This document shows positions 1 through 9,357 of a stretch of DNA of 64,000 nt, in pieces. Source of the DNA: Malonomonas rubra DSM 5091. Lineage in GTDB: Bacteria; Desulfobacterota; Desulfuromonadia; Desulfuromonadales; Geopsychrobacteraceae. The stretch is taken from NCBI RefSeq assembly GCF_900142125.1, contig NZ_FQZT01000008.1, positions 62,001 through 126,000 on the forward strand. The letters are read 5' to 3'. A program made the position numbers and the translations under genes. The first letter of the stretch is position 1. Each line of letters opens with the position of its first letter. The notes below the pieces were generated by a model that searched no databases, had not been told where the DNA came from, and worked only from the letters and a program-made list of their open reading frames with translations.

Positions 1-803
1 AAAAAGCTCCCTGGCTGCCAACCATATTCATGCAGGGCCTGCCGCAACGGGTTATTAAGAGAGAGAGCATCGATCTGGCTGAACAGGCGCTTCCTGGTGG
101 TATTGATTTTCCTGGCTTCGCCCAGCAGAAGGTCAATCTCGCGCAGTGACTTGCCATACCCCGCCCTGCTCACCATTCTTTCTGCTTCGAGCATCAGCGC
201 CATGAGGTTGTGCATCAACTGAAGTTTTTGCGGATCACCCTCTGCGGCCAACTGCAGGATCTCTTTTTCAACCCCTCCGGTGGCCGTTATCAGTGCCTGG
301 CGAAACCCTTGCCTTTTCTTCTCCTGTTCTACCAGCAGATCGAGGTGCCGCTTCACGGCAAGACTGAGGCGCCCCAGTGCATCGGCAATCTGCCGGTTGA
401 TCTGTGTAAGAATCTGAAATTGACCGGGGTCGAGAAAGCCGCTCGCCTCTTCCAACACTTGTTGCAAACGTTCCGATGCCAAAAGGCCAAACTGGGCCTG
501 CCGTTCCAGTTCTTCCCTGCTCCGGGCCTGGGCCATTTTCCCAGCGAGTCCGGCAAGGCTGTTGCTGGCCATCGCCAGGTTACGTGATTTGGCAACACGG
601 GGAATCAGCTCGGTCGACATCTGCTCCATGTCGGAACCCAGTTCATCGTACGAGAGCCAGGCCAGCAAGCAGATCAACAGGGTCAGGCCGAGCAAAACGC
701 CGAAAGCAAGCGACAGGCCTCGGCGGATCGTCAGGTGCTCGACGGGCCGAGGGGCCTTATTGATTGCCGGAGAAGCTGTTTTTATGCCTTGAGTATCATT
801 CAT
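1..803 (-). CDS. Sensor histidine kinase, TorS-like N-terminal part (cut by window edge)
   Basis: The frame is open from an ATG at 801-803 to the left edge, giving 267 residues without a stop. A basic stretch (IRRGLS) leads into one membrane segment at about residues 28-50 (LAFGVLLGLTLLICLLAWLS), followed by a long, mostly helical region rich in Leu, Gln, Glu and Arg, as in the periplasmic helical sensor of TorS-type kinases and some chemoreceptors. No HAMP or kinase domain lies inside the window, so the kinase call is inference from the sensor layout and context. The start codon overlaps the stop of the upstream periplasmic binding-protein gene (ATGA), implying translational coupling and a joint sensing role like TorT/TorS. 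It could instead be a chemoreceptor. Confidence 0.6.
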   Translation of the reverse strand, partial: MNDTQGIKTASPAINKAPRPVEHLTIRRGLSLAFGVLLGLTLLICLLAWLSYDELGSDMEQMSTELIPRVAKSRNLAMASNSLAGLAGKMAQARSREELERQAQFGLLASERLQQVLEEASGFLDPGQFQILTQINRQIADALGRLSLAVKRHLDLLVEQEKKRQGFRQALITATGGVEKEILQLAAEGDPQKLQLMHNLMALMLEAERMVSRAGYGKSLREIDLLLGEARKINTTRKRLFSQIDALSLNNPLRQALHEYGWQPGSF

Positions 804-2077
804 CGTGGAGAGGCAGCATCCTTTTTCCGGGCACGTAGAACGGGGCCGACCAGAGAATCGGTATTGCGCAGCAACTGCTGATAATTTTGCGGATCAGCGA
901 GAAAGTTAGAAAACAGCATCAGCCCCTGCTCAGCAGCTGGTGGGGTGGTTGCTAGGTCGTAATTGAAGACAAAAGATTCTGCATTTTCTACTTCCGCAGC
1001 CACCTTTCGCAAGACCGGATTATAGATTTCAGCAGAAACCTTTATGTTCGGAGAGAGTGCCCCTTGCGCCAGCGCCCATTGTTGCTGGCTTTCGAGGTCG
1101 GTCAACAGGAATTCAATCAACTGCGCCGCCTCTTCCCTGTGCGGCGCATTCGCCCCCATCACCAGGCCATCAACAGGGCCAACTACGGCTTTTGGCTGTT
1201 GTGGATCGATCACCGGAAAGGGGAAAAAATCGTAGTCAGCCTCCGCCGCCAGACCTTTATCGGCCCAGTAGCCGGAAACCCAGGTTCCCATCAAAACCAT
1301 TCCTGCCCGACCAGCAGCAACCCGGTCGGCGGAGTCCCCCCAATCGTCGACTTTGTAGCCAGATGCAAAGTAGCCCTTCTGCAACAATTCCGCCCATATC
1401 CGCATAACCTTTTCGACTTGCCCTGCAGTATAAAGCTCATCCCCGCTCATCAGCTTTTTTCGGAATTCCGGGCCCGCAGTTCGAAGCAGCAGGTAATCGA
1501 ACCAGAATTGAGCCGGCCAGCGGTTTCGGGCACCGAGGGCCAGAGGAGGGATTCCTGCCTGCTGCAAACGCTGACAGGTCTCGAGGAACTGATCCCAGGT
1601 CTCCGGGGGATGGTCGATTCCCGCTTTTTTAAAAACATGAGGGTTATAAAAGAAACCAGCGGCGTGATAGCCGAAAGGAATCAGGTATCGCTGCCCGTTA
1701 TAGAGGGTGGCCTCGTCTGCCAGAGAAGAATTCACGAGTGCGCTGAAATTGCCCCGCTGCCACAAATCGTCCAGCGGCTCAAGCACGCCGCTATCAACCA
1801 GAAACTGGGTCCGCGCGCCTCCCCAATAGCTGACCACACCGGGCAACTGCCCTTCCGCAGCCATCTGCAAAGAAACAGTCTTAAACTCTTCGTGGCCAAC
1901 AGGGTTATCGACAACTGCAATCTTCCGCTGTTCTGAAAAACGCTCAAAGATCGTCTTGATCCCTGCCCGCCCCATATCGTCGGCAAAGTAGTGTAAAACG
2001 GAAACTTGTTCCTTCTGCGCGAAAGCAACTCCCCCGCCACAGAAACTAAGGAAAACAACCAGCAGAAAAACTTTCAT
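800..2077 (-). CDS. Extracellular solute-binding protein, family 1 (sugar type)
   Basis: Periplasmic binding protein of about 425 residues resembling the MalE/UgpB-like family 1. The ATG at 2075-2077 opens a classic signal peptide (MKVFLLVVFLSF, then GVAFAQ). A TTG four codons upstream (2087-2089) sits 7 bases after GGAGG and may be the true start. Mature-part features include a GMVLMGTW segment, and the protein ends KKDAASPR. No sugar permease or ATPase genes flank it. Instead its stop overlaps the start of the TorS-like sensor gene, so it more likely presents a ligand to that sensor than feeds a transporter. The ligand is unknown. Confidence 0.8.
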   Translation of the reverse strand: MKVFLLVVFLSFCGGGVAFAQKEQVSVLHYFADDMGRAGIKTIFERFSEQRKIAVVDNPVGHEEFKTVSLQMAAEGQLPGVVSYWGGARTQFLVDSGVLEPLDDLWQRGNFSALVNSSLADEATLYNGQRYLIPFGYHAAGFFYNPHVFKKAGIDHPPETWDQFLETCQRLQQAGIPPLALGARNRWPAQFWFDYLLLRTAGPEFRKKLMSGDELYTAGQVEKVMRIWAELLQKGYFASGYKVDDWGDSADRVAAGRAGMVLMGTWVSGYWADKGLAAEADYDFFPFPVIDPQQPKAVVGPVDGLVMGANAPHREEAAQLIEFLLTDLESQQQWALAQGALSPNIKVSAEIYNPVLRKVAAEVENAESFVFNYDLATTPPAAEQGLMLFSNFLADPQNYQQLLRNTDSLVGPVLRARKKDAASPR

Positions 2078-2206
2078 TCCAGATGGCAACGTCAAACCTC
2101 CGTGATTTCGAGAGGGCTTAAATACAGCTGTGTAAGATTTACAGCCGAGCGACAACACTACATTTTAACAGAAGGATTCCGACGCAAATCGCCTGCAGCA
2201 AAAAAA

Positions 2207-2812
2207 TCAGAGTTCTATTCCGGTCAACCGCTGCAGTTCAGCCTTACTGGTGTCGATATCACGATGCCAGATGCCGTGCCAGCCACAGGCGACCGCACCA
2301 CGCACGTTATCCTCGATATCGTCAATGAACACGGTTGTTTCGGGGTGCAGATCGAAACGGTTGCAAGCTGCCGAGAAAATCGCTGGCGCCGGCTTCATCA
2401 CCCCAACCTCAAAGGATGCGAGTCGATCATGACAAACCTTATCCAGGCCAAAAGCATCCTGCAGATACTGCCAGTGCAGTTCGCTGGTATTGGAAAGCAG
2501 GTAAACACCGCAGTGCTTTTTCAGTACGCCAGCGACTGCCAGCATTTCACGGATTGGTGAAAACAGGTTATTCCAGGCGTTTTTAAGTTCGTCGAACGGC
2601 ATGGGTTCAGCAAGAAGGCTGTTGATCTGTTGAAGAAAGGCTTCTGTGCTGATTTCGCCATGTTCGTAAGCGATCAGGTCGACATGTTCCAGAAAATCTT
2701 CCGGGCCTTTGCAGGACAAACCATGCTGGCGCAAGGTCTCTGCAAAATTATCGTAGCTGAAATCGATCAGCACGCGACCGACATCGAAGACCACATCGGA
2801 AACCTGCGCCAT
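2207..2812 (-). CDS. HAD-superfamily hydrolase, YihX-like
   Basis: Cytoplasmic phosphatase of 201 residues. Motif I is FDVGRVLIDF, where the usual second Asp of DxD is replaced by Gly, the pattern of YihX-type sugar phosphatases (DxGxV). Motif II is the LLSNTSELH strand, with a conserved Lys following in GVMKPAP, and motif IV is FIDDIEDNV. The length and all-helical cap region match HAD subfamily IA phosphatases acting on small phosphorylated metabolites. The substrate is not predictable from sequence alone. It is transcribed in the same direction as the DUF1015 gene upstream but separated from it by a strong terminator, so it is probably an independent unit. Confidence 0.85.
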   Translation of the reverse strand: MAQVSDVVFDVGRVLIDFSYDNFAETLRQHGLSCKGPEDFLEHVDLIAYEHGEISTEAFLQQINSLLAEPMPFDELKNAWNNLFSPIREMLAVAGVLKKHCGVYLLSNTSELHWQYLQDAFGLDKVCHDRLASFEVGVMKPAPAIFSAACNRFDLHPETTVFIDDIEDNVRGAVACGWHGIWHRDIDTSKAELQRLTGIEL

Positions 2813-2851
2813 GCGTCACCTCACTTTGCTGGAGCACTTACGGTAAAAAAC

Positions 2852-2890
2852 GAAACCCGCAGAGAAGATTCTAACATCTCTGCGGGTTTC
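2852..2890 (-). terminator. Rho-independent terminator of the DUF1015 gene
   Basis: A perfect 14-bp inverted repeat (arms 2852-2865 and 2877-2890, 11-base loop) lies just after the DUF1015 stop codon. On the minus strand it is followed by a T run (A run at 2845-2850). It separates the DUF1015 gene from the HAD hydrolase gene. Confidence 0.9.
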
Positions 2891-2912
2891 GCGCATTTTA
2901 TGTCAGAAAGAC

Positions 2913-4244
2913 TTACTTGATTGCCCGGCATTCCAGGTAAAAACGTTTCTCGTCCGCTTCGCCCATGGAGAAGGTTTTGCGCGGCAGGGCACCGTCGAAG
3001 ACGATCGTCTTGAACAGATCGTGCTTGGAAATCGACGGCAGATAAAAACCGGCGCCATCAGCTGCGCTGCCGAGGTCGGTAACCGGCTGGGTGCCGTGGA
3101 TGTAGTCAACTTTTGCAGCACTGTTTTCAGCCAGGAACTTATCGAGGAAGGCCTGCAGGGTGGCAACCACCAGGGTGAATTCCGGCTTGGCGACCGAGCA
3201 GACGCCGAACTGGCCGGAAAAAACAACCGGGAAAGCATGGGCATTGTTCGCTTTATCTGCCACCGCTTCAGCTTCCGCCAGGTCGGCACAGGCGGTGAAA
3301 GTCATCGGCGTGCCACGCTCGGCGAAGAAGCTTTCCATTTCGGCTTTAAGCTGTTCGACATCAACATTGAACAGCACCCGGTGGATTGCTTCGAACTCCA
3401 GCCCCGGATCATGCACATTCACCAGTTCGACCAGCGCATAACGGGCCGGATGCTGCATGATCGCCTCTTTGTCTACGGCCTCTTCCTTCAACCGCTCCCA
3501 GATCGCTTTGGCGGTTGCGAAGGAGTGATTACCGTCGCCCATAGCGTAGAGCATGACGGCATCGTCGACATTGTACTTGGCTTTGTAGGCGCCCGGATCT
3601 GCCAGATTTTCCAGCGCAGCGGCGATCTTGTTGATCAGTTCCGGCTGATCGATGCGATAGCCTTTCAGATGCCCGCCGTTCTCCAGCAACTCGAAGTCGT
3701 AAACCGTCTCCAGATCTTCGTTGAACAGCGGCTCGATGACGGTGCGCTGGGGATCATCAATCAGCACCATGATGTGCGGCAGTTCGATCGGCGCATTCTC
3801 GCGCACCTTGATACGCGGCGGCAGACGGTCGAGAATTGTCCCCTCGGTGGCACGAATCAGGCTCTGTGCCCCCTTGTTGTAATCATATTGATCAAGATCA
3901 AGAGCAACGATCAGCCCTTTGCGCGATTCGACTTCGCAGGTTTTTCGATCGATCAGGATAAAACCCTCCTGCTGCTCGACCAGGCTGCCGTCTGCCAGGT
4001 AGGCGTCCATTTGCTGGTTGATCGATTTTATCCGCGCCTCGGCATCATCATCTTCCAGGTAAACCTCAGGGAAGATCAGCGGCAGGGTCGATAGCGAACC
4101 CTTGGTCTGCTCTTCCAGCCGCTGCCAGTAGGTCCGGTCGGAGGTGTACTGATCGCAGGCGATAACCGCCCACTTCTGCATATCAGTCCCGGGTTTCGGC
4201 AACAGAATTTTTGGTACCTGCAGGCCAATCTTCTCAAAATTCAT
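2913..4244 (-). CDS. DUF1015 family protein
   Basis: Protein of 443 residues matching the DUF1015 family, whose biochemical role is not established; members often lie near serine or amino acid metabolism genes. Recognisable blocks are the N-terminal VIACDQYTSD, the central LPPRIKVRENAP and the MGDGNHSFATAKAIWE segment, whose GDGNHSFA is the family hallmark. The ATG at 4242-4244 was chosen because AAAGGA lies 8 bases before it; the frame extends 23 codons further upstream without a better ribosome site. It appears monocistronic, ending at a strong terminator. No truncation is seen. The function remains unknown. Confidence 0.85.
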   Translation of the reverse strand: MNFEKIGLQVPKILLPKPGTDMQKWAVIACDQYTSDRTYWQRLEEQTKGSLSTLPLIFPEVYLEDDDAEARIKSINQQMDAYLADGSLVEQQEGFILIDRKTCEVESRKGLIVALDLDQYDYNKGAQSLIRATEGTILDRLPPRIKVRENAPIELPHIMVLIDDPQRTVIEPLFNEDLETVYDFELLENGGHLKGYRIDQPELINKIAAALENLADPGAYKAKYNVDDAVMLYAMGDGNHSFATAKAIWERLKEEAVDKEAIMQHPARYALVELVNVHDPGLEFEAIHRVLFNVDVEQLKAEMESFFAERGTPMTFTACADLAEAEAVADKANNAHAFPVVFSGQFGVCSVAKPEFTLVVATLQAFLDKFLAENSAAKVDYIHGTQPVTDLGSAADGAGFYLPSISKHDLFKTIVFDGALPRKTFSMGEADEKRFYLECRAIK

Positions 4245-5108
4245 CGCTTTGATCCTTTCAACAGGAAAATAACCAGCGCTAAAAGCAGTTTTTTTCGCGC
4301 ACATTGGTAACATGTTTCAGACAATTTGAGAACCGGGGAAACCGACTGTGCCGGGCATTTTTTCGCCCGTTTGTGTCTGGGTTTTTCCATCTGGCCGGTG
4401 TCGAATTGAACCTGGCGGACAAACAGCAAAGGAGCCGGAAGCTAGATGTAAAAAAAATTCAGCAGCGGATGCGCGAGGAGCTAGCAAAAAAAAGTATCTT
4501 CGAGCAGGCCAAAGATTAGCTTCGACTATATCGATTCGGTCTGCAAACGCCCAATTTAACCGGGCGATGAGGCCCTGAAGCAGCTCCGTTTCCAACGAGC
4601 CGATGCCGCAAAATCTACAAACAGGCAAAGAGATTCTTCACCGTCTGCACAGCTACGGCTTCCCGGCAGAGAACTGCTGAGAAAAACAGCTGAAACGTTT
4701 CGCTGGGCCAAACTTTGTTTTTATTTTTTCAAAACCAATAGCACACCCTCCTTTTCCTGGCTAGTAATCGCGCAACTGCAAACACACACAGCACTCAGGC
4801 ACAACTCCTGTTTGACAAACAGGAGGCTGCTGCCGTATACCTAATTAGTCAGCATTAGATTGTTGAGCAGACAAGTTTTTATTTTTATCAACCCCTCTAA
4901 AATAATGATCTTTCGACGATAACGCGTTCCTCAGGGTTACTGAACGAACGCCTTTACCTGACGTTGCATGCATTTTTCTCAAGATGTATTAAACTTAGTG
5001 CTTGTGCGTCAAACAGATTTGATTTTTCTGCCGGAACGCCGGCTTAAATGATGTACCAATGTTCTATTGCTTCAACCACCAACACTCAAGTCAAGAGGAG
5101 GAAACAGA
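4245..5108. other. Intergenic region with a possible decayed coding remnant
   Basis: 864 bases without a convincing gene. From about 4430 to 4680 on the plus strand, protein-like fragments appear in different frames (for example KKIQQRMREELAKKSIFEQ, then FDYIDSVCK, then EILHRLHSYGFPAENC before a stop), as in a gene decayed by frameshifts. Downstream the sequence becomes AT-rich and must hold the promoter of the aap operon, but I cannot place -35 and -10 elements with confidence. Confidence 0.4.
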
Positions 5109-6128
5109 ATGAAATTTGTCAAATTGATGGCAGTTGCAGTCTGTGCAACCATGCTGATGGTCGGTTTCGCCCATGCGGGTAAGGACCTGGATGCGGTCAA
5201 GAAGAAGGGCTATATTCAAGCCGGTGTTAACGGCGGCGTTTTCGGCTTCGGCATGCCGGATGAAAAAGGTGTCTGGAAAGGTCTGGACGTCGATACCGCC
5301 CGCGCTGTCGCCGCAGCAATCTTCGGCGATGCCGACAAGGTCAAGTACACTCCACTGACCGCTCAGCAGCGCTTCACTGCCCTGCAGTCGGGCGAGATCG
5401 ATCTGCTGACCCGTAACGCCACCCGCACCCTGAGCCGCGAAACCCAGCTCGGTCTCAACTTTGTTCAGGTCAACTACTACGATGGCCAAGGCTTCATGGT
5501 GCCGAAAAATCTCGGCGTCAAGAGTGCAAAAGAGTTGGATGGTGCAACCGTCTGTGTCCTTCCCGGAACCACCACCGAGCAGAATGCTGCCGACTTCTTC
5601 CGCACCAACAACATGAAGATGAACCCGGTTGTCATCGAGTCAACCTCCGAGCTGGCCAAAACCTTCTTTGCCGGCCGCTGCGACGTCATCACCTCCGATG
5701 CTTCCCAGCTGGCAGGTACCCGTGCCATCGCTCCGAAGCCGAGCGATTACGAAATTCTACCTGAACTGATCTCCAAAGAGCCGCTGGCTCCAGCCGTCCG
5801 TCATGGCGACGACCAGTTCTTCGATATCGTCAACTTCACTGTTCTGGCGCTGATCAACGCTGAAGAACTGGGGATCACCTCGAAAAACGTTGATGAGATG
5901 CTCAAGAGCAAGAACCCGGTTATCCAACGCTTCCTCGGTGTCACCGAAGGTAACGGCAAAGCCCTCGGCCTGGACGAGAAGTGGGCTTACAACGTGATCA
6001 AGCAAGTCGGTAACTACGGTGAAGTTTTCGAGCGCAATGTTGGTGTCAACACCAAGCTCGGCCTCGAGCGCGGCCTGAACGCTCTCTGGACCGACGGCGG
6101 CCTGATGTACGCACCGCCTTTCAAGTAA
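5109..6128 (+). CDS. aapJ: Polar amino acid ABC transporter, periplasmic binding protein (AapJ/BztA type)
   Basis: Substrate-binding component of 339 residues for a general L-amino acid ABC importer. Signal peptide is at residues 1-23 (MKFVKLMAVAVCATMLMVGF, cut after AHA). The mature start (KDLDAVKKKGYIQAGVNGG), the DLLTRNATRTLSRE block and the GLMYAPPFK end are typical of the AapJ/BztA branch, which is longer than HisJ/GlnH proteins. AGAGGAGGAAACAG directly precedes the ATG at 5109, fixing the start. It is the first gene of aapJQMP and is followed by a strong hairpin. In characterised homologues the substrates are glutamate, aspartate, glutamine and related amino acids; the specificity here is inferred. 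Confidence 0.93.
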   Translation: MKFVKLMAVAVCATMLMVGFAHAGKDLDAVKKKGYIQAGVNGGVFGFGMPDEKGVWKGLDVDTARAVAAAIFGDADKVKYTPLTAQQRFTALQSGEIDLLTRNATRTLSRETQLGLNFVQVNYYDGQGFMVPKNLGVKSAKELDGATVCVLPGTTTEQNAADFFRTNNMKMNPVVIESTSELAKTFFAGRCDVITSDASQLAGTRAIAPKPSDYEILPELISKEPLAPAVRHGDDQFFDIVNFTVLALINAEELGITSKNVDEMLKSKNPVIQRFLGVTEGNGKALGLDEKWAYNVIKQVGNYGEVFERNVGVNTKLGLERGLNALWTDGGLMYAPPFK

Positions 6129-6144
6129 TCTGAATAAACACTCT

Positions 6145-6176
6145 CGGCCGCCGGAAGCTTGCTCTTCCGGCGGCCG
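6145..6176 (+). terminator. Hairpin after aapJ (partial terminator or mRNA stabiliser)
   Basis: A GC-rich inverted repeat with perfect 12-bp arms (6145-6156 and 6165-6176), followed by AATATTTT, sits between the binding-protein gene and the first permease gene. The weak T tract suggests partial read-through, giving more binding-protein mRNA than permease mRNA. Confidence 0.8.
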
Positions 6177-6197
6177 AATATTTTCAGGATTGTTTTT

Positions 6198-7394
6198 ATG
6201 TCGGATAATTTGCCACCTAGCACAGAAGCACCCATGCCTTCCAAGCCCCCCTTCTGGCGGGATGAGGAAAAGCGCGCCATCGTCTTTCAGGTGGTCGCCC
6301 TGCTGGTTGTCGGCCTGGTAAGCTACTATCTCTATTCCAATACACAGGCCAACCTGGAACGCCAGTCAATCGCAACCGGTTTTGGTTTCCTCGACAAGGA
6401 AGCCTCTTTCGAAATCGGCGAATCGATCATCGAGTATTCGGCGGCCGACACCTACCTGCGCGCCTTAGCCGTTGGTGCCCTGAATACGTTGAAAGTCTCA
6501 CTTATCGGTGTTGTTCTGACCATCATCCTCGGCACCCTGATCGGCATCGCCCGACTCTCCAGCAACTGGCTGATCTCCAGACTTTCCGCGCTCTATATCG
6601 AGGTGATGCAGAACATCCCGGTCCTGCTGCAGCTGTTCTTCTGGTACGCCATCTTCTACGAGGCCTTCCCGCCACCGCGTCAGGCACTTAACCCGATCGA
6701 CGGAGTTTTCCTCTGCAACCGGGGAATGATCTTTGGGGTGCCGGAGGCACATGCAGCCCACCCGGTGATGGGCTGGGTCTTTCTGGTGGTATTGATCGCC
6801 GGCTACTTCCTTAACCGCTGGGGGCACAAACGCCAAGACCTGACAGGCCAGTCGTTCCCGGCATTGCGGATTACAGCTGCTGCCGCGATCCTGTTACCAG
6901 GGCTTGTCTGGCTGCTCTACGGTGCACCAACGGCAATGGACATTCCCGCACTACGTGGTTTCAACTTCCAGGGCGGCGTAACCGTCAGCCCGGAATTCAG
7001 CGCTCTGCTGCTCGGCCTGGTGATCTACACCTCGGCCTTCGTTGCCGAAATCGTCCGCGCCGGTATCCAGTCGGTCGGCAAAGGCCAGATCGAAGCTGCC
7101 ATGGCGATCGGTCTGCGGCCAGGTAAAGTCCTGCAACTGGTGGTCCTGCCGCAGGCGTTGCGGGTCATCATTCCGCCGCTGACCAGTCAGATGCTGAACC
7201 TGACCAAAAACAGTTCCCTGGCGATCGCCATCGGCTACGCCGACTTTGTCGCGGTCACCAATACCATGATCAACCAGACCGGTCAGGCGATCGAAGGGGT
7301 CGCTCTGATCATGCTTGTGTTCCTGTTCTTCAGCCTGTCGACCTCGCTGTTCATGAACTGGTACAACAAGAAGATGAAACTGGTGGAGAGGTGA
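6198..7394 (+). CDS. aapQ: Polar amino acid ABC transporter permease (AapQ/BztB type)
   Basis: Inner-membrane permease of 398 residues. The ATG at 6198 follows TCAGGATTGTTTTT; earlier in-frame codons cross the aapJ hairpin. A cytoplasmic tail precedes the first membrane span (about 32-50). The HisM-type permease domain starts near LNTLKVSLIGVVLTIILGTL and ends with the ABC-contacting EAA loop (EAAMAIGLRPGKVLQLVVLPQA region). The long insert between the first and later spans is a trait of the Aap/Bzt permeases compared with HisM/GlnP. It pairs with AapM to form the membrane heterodimer energised by AapP. Confidence 0.92.
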   Translation: MSDNLPPSTEAPMPSKPPFWRDEEKRAIVFQVVALLVVGLVSYYLYSNTQANLERQSIATGFGFLDKEASFEIGESIIEYSAADTYLRALAVGALNTLKVSLIGVVLTIILGTLIGIARLSSNWLISRLSALYIEVMQNIPVLLQLFFWYAIFYEAFPPPRQALNPIDGVFLCNRGMIFGVPEAHAAHPVMGWVFLVVLIAGYFLNRWGHKRQDLTGQSFPALRITAAAAILLPGLVWLLYGAPTAMDIPALRGFNFQGGVTVSPEFSALLLGLVIYTSAFVAEIVRAGIQSVGKGQIEAAMAIGLRPGKVLQLVVLPQALRVIIPPLTSQMLNLTKNSSLAIAIGYADFVAVTNTMINQTGQAIEGVALIMLVFLFFSLSTSLFMNWYNKKMKLVER

Positions 7395-7398
7395 TGCC

Positions 7399-8490
7399 AT
7401 GAATCAACCTGAAAATCCCACCAGAGAATATCTGGCCGCGCCGGTCAAGAAAGTTGGCGCAGCAGCCTGGTTGAAGGACAACCTGTTCAACAGCTGGTAC
7501 AACTCGCTGCTGACAGTACTGACCCTGCTGGCGCTCGGCTACATTGTGCCGCCCTTTTTCAAGTGGGCCTTTATCGACAGTCTCTGGAACAGCAGCGCCG
7601 ATGCCTGTCGTGATATCGAGGGCGCCTGCTGGTCAATCGTGCCGCAGAACATCAAGTTCATCATCCTCGGCTTCTTCCCTGAAGGGCAGGAGTGGCGACC
7701 GATCCTGGCGATGATCCTGCTGCTGGCGCTGGTCATCTACTCGAAAGAGAAAAGCCGCTGGAACAAACTGCTGGCCTGGATGTGGCCGGTCGGCCTGATC
7801 ATCATGGGCACCCTGATGTACGGCGGGATCTTCGGTATGCCGGTGGTCGAAACAGACCAATGGAGCGGTCTGCCACTGACCATGATGCTCTCCTTCTTCG
7901 GCATGGTCATGGCCTATCCGCTTGGCGTGCTGCTGGCGCTGGGTCGCCAGTCGAAAATGCCGGCGATCAAAACCCTCTGCGTCGTCTATATCGAGATGAT
8001 CCGGGGAGTTCCGCTGATCAGCCTGCTGTTCATGTCGTCGATCATGTTTCCGCTGTTTTTGCCGGATGGCATGACCATCGACAAGGTGCTGCGGGCGCAG
8101 GTGGCAATCATCCTGTTTACTGCCGCCTATATTGCCGAGGTCGTCCGCGGCGGCCTGCAGGCGATGCCACGCGGGCAATACGAAGCTGCCGATTCGCTGG
8201 GCCTGACCTACTCGCAGACGATGCGGCTGATCATTCTGCCACAGGCACTGAAGATCGTCATTCCGCCGACTGTCGGGATTCTGCTCTCCGCCTTCAAGGA
8301 CACCTCGCTGGTCGTCATCATCGCCCTTTACGATGTGCTCAAGACCACCAAGGTCACCCTACAGAACCCGCAGTGGACCGGCTACTCAACTGAGGCCTAC
8401 GTCTTCCTGGCGGTGCTCTACTTCATCTGCTGCTACGCTATGTCGAGTTACAGCCGCCGGCTGGAAAAAGAACTGCACACCGGCCACTGA
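7399..8490 (+). CDS. aapM: Polar amino acid ABC transporter permease (AapM/BztC type)
   Basis: Second inner-membrane permease, 363 residues, starting 4 bases after the aapQ stop, so translation is probably coupled. It has an N-terminal span (SLLTVLTLLALGYIV), a periplasmic Cys-containing segment (ACRDIEGACW), paired spans at about 95-150 and a HisM-type core with the EAA loop EAADSLGLTYSQTMRLIILPQA near residues 258-279. The architecture is collinear with AapM of Rhizobium. No anomalies are visible in length or key motifs. Confidence 0.92.
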   Translation: MNQPENPTREYLAAPVKKVGAAAWLKDNLFNSWYNSLLTVLTLLALGYIVPPFFKWAFIDSLWNSSADACRDIEGACWSIVPQNIKFIILGFFPEGQEWRPILAMILLLALVIYSKEKSRWNKLLAWMWPVGLIIMGTLMYGGIFGMPVVETDQWSGLPLTMMLSFFGMVMAYPLGVLLALGRQSKMPAIKTLCVVYIEMIRGVPLISLLFMSSIMFPLFLPDGMTIDKVLRAQVAIILFTAAYIAEVVRGGLQAMPRGQYEAADSLGLTYSQTMRLIILPQALKIVIPPTVGILLSAFKDTSLVVIIALYDVLKTTKVTLQNPQWTGYSTEAYVFLAVLYFICCYAMSSYSRRLEKELHTGH

Positions 8491-8520
8491 TCCGGTGCCA
8501 TTTATAGATGTGAGACTGAT

Positions 8521-9279
8521 ATGACCGATACACAACCGAACAAATCATCCGAGCCGATCATCAAGATTGTCGGCATGCATAAATGGTACGGCGACTTCCA
8601 CGTACTCAGCGATATCAATCTGGAAGTGCAGGAAGGCGAACGGATCGTTATCTGCGGCCCGTCCGGCTCTGGCAAGTCGACCATGATCCGCTGTATCAAC
8701 CGGCTTGAAGAACATCAGCAAGGACAAATCATCGTCAACGGCACTGAGCTGACCAACGATATCAAAAACATCGAGACGGTCCGCGCTGAAGTCGGCATGG
8801 TCTTCCAGCACTTCAATCTTTTCCCGCACCTGACAATCCTCGAGAACCTGACACTTGGCCAGATCTGGGTCCGCAAAACACCGAAGAAGCAGGCCGAAGA
8901 AACAGCGATGATGTATCTGGAAAAGGTTAAAATTGCTGAGCAGGCCAAAAAGTTTCCGGGCCAACTCTCCGGAGGTCAGCAACAGCGGGTGGCAATCGCG
9001 CGTAGCCTCTGTATGGCACCGGAAGTCATGTTGTTCGACGAGCCGACTTCGGCCCTCGACCCGGAGATGATCAAAGAGGTTCTCGATGTTATGATCGATC
9101 TGGCCGAAGAAGGCATGACCATGCTGGTCGTCACACATGAGATGGGCTTTGCCAAGAGCGTCGCCGACAGGGTCATGTTCATGGACGCCGGCCAGATCGT
9201 CGAGCAGAACAACCCGCACGACTTTTTCGACAACCCGCAACATGAGCGAACCAAGCTGTTTCTCAGTCAAATCTTGTAG
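8521..9279 (+). CDS. aapP: Polar amino acid ABC transporter ATP-binding protein (AapP/GlnQ type)
   Basis: Cytoplasmic ATPase of 252 residues. Walker A is GPSGSGKST (about residues 47-55), the Q-loop lies in [11 protein letters not shown], the signature is [14 protein letters not shown], Walker B is [14 protein letters not shown] and the switch His is in VVTHEMGFA. These are all intact and match the polar amino acid (GlnQ/AapP) class, with [10 protein letters not shown] near the end. It is the last gene of aapJQMP, closed by a bidirectional terminator shared with leuD. Confidence 0.94.
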   Translation: MTDTQPNKSSEPIIKIVGMHKWYGDFHVLSDINLEVQEGERIVICGPSGSGKSTMIRCINRLEEHQQGQIIVNGTELTNDIKNIETVRAEVGMVFQHFNLFPHLTILENLTLGQIWVRKTPKKQAEETAMMYLEKVKIAEQAKKFPGQLSGGQQQRVAIARSLCMAPEVMLFDEPTSALDPEMIKEVLDVMIDLAEEGMTMLVVTHEMGFAKSVADRVMFMDAGQIVEQNNPHDFFDNPQHERTKLFLSQIL

Positions 9280-9301
9280 GTTGACGACAGGGAGTTAAAA
9301 C

Positions 9302-9335
9302 AAAAAAGCGGAGTCCGATCGGACCCCGCTTTTTT
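9302..9335. terminator. Bidirectional terminator between aapP and leuD
   Basis: An inverted repeat AAAAAAGCGG...CCGCTTTTTT with an inner GTCCGATCGGAC palindrome. It has a T run on both strands and so can terminate the plus-strand aap operon and the converging leuCD transcript. Confidence 0.92.
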
Positions 9336-9357
9336 GTTTGGTCGCTAAATTTTTGAA

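Noticed and set aside
210-792. Overlapping plus-strand open frames up to 125 codons
   Set aside because: They are antisense to the continuous minus-strand sensor frame that runs from 803 to the window edge and have no ribosome sites.
1064-1936. 290-codon plus-strand open frame
   Set aside because: Antisense to the solute-binding-protein gene, which has a signal peptide and family motifs.
3021-4094. 357-codon plus-strand open frame
   Set aside because: Antisense to the DUF1015 gene; composition is that of a reverse-frame shadow.
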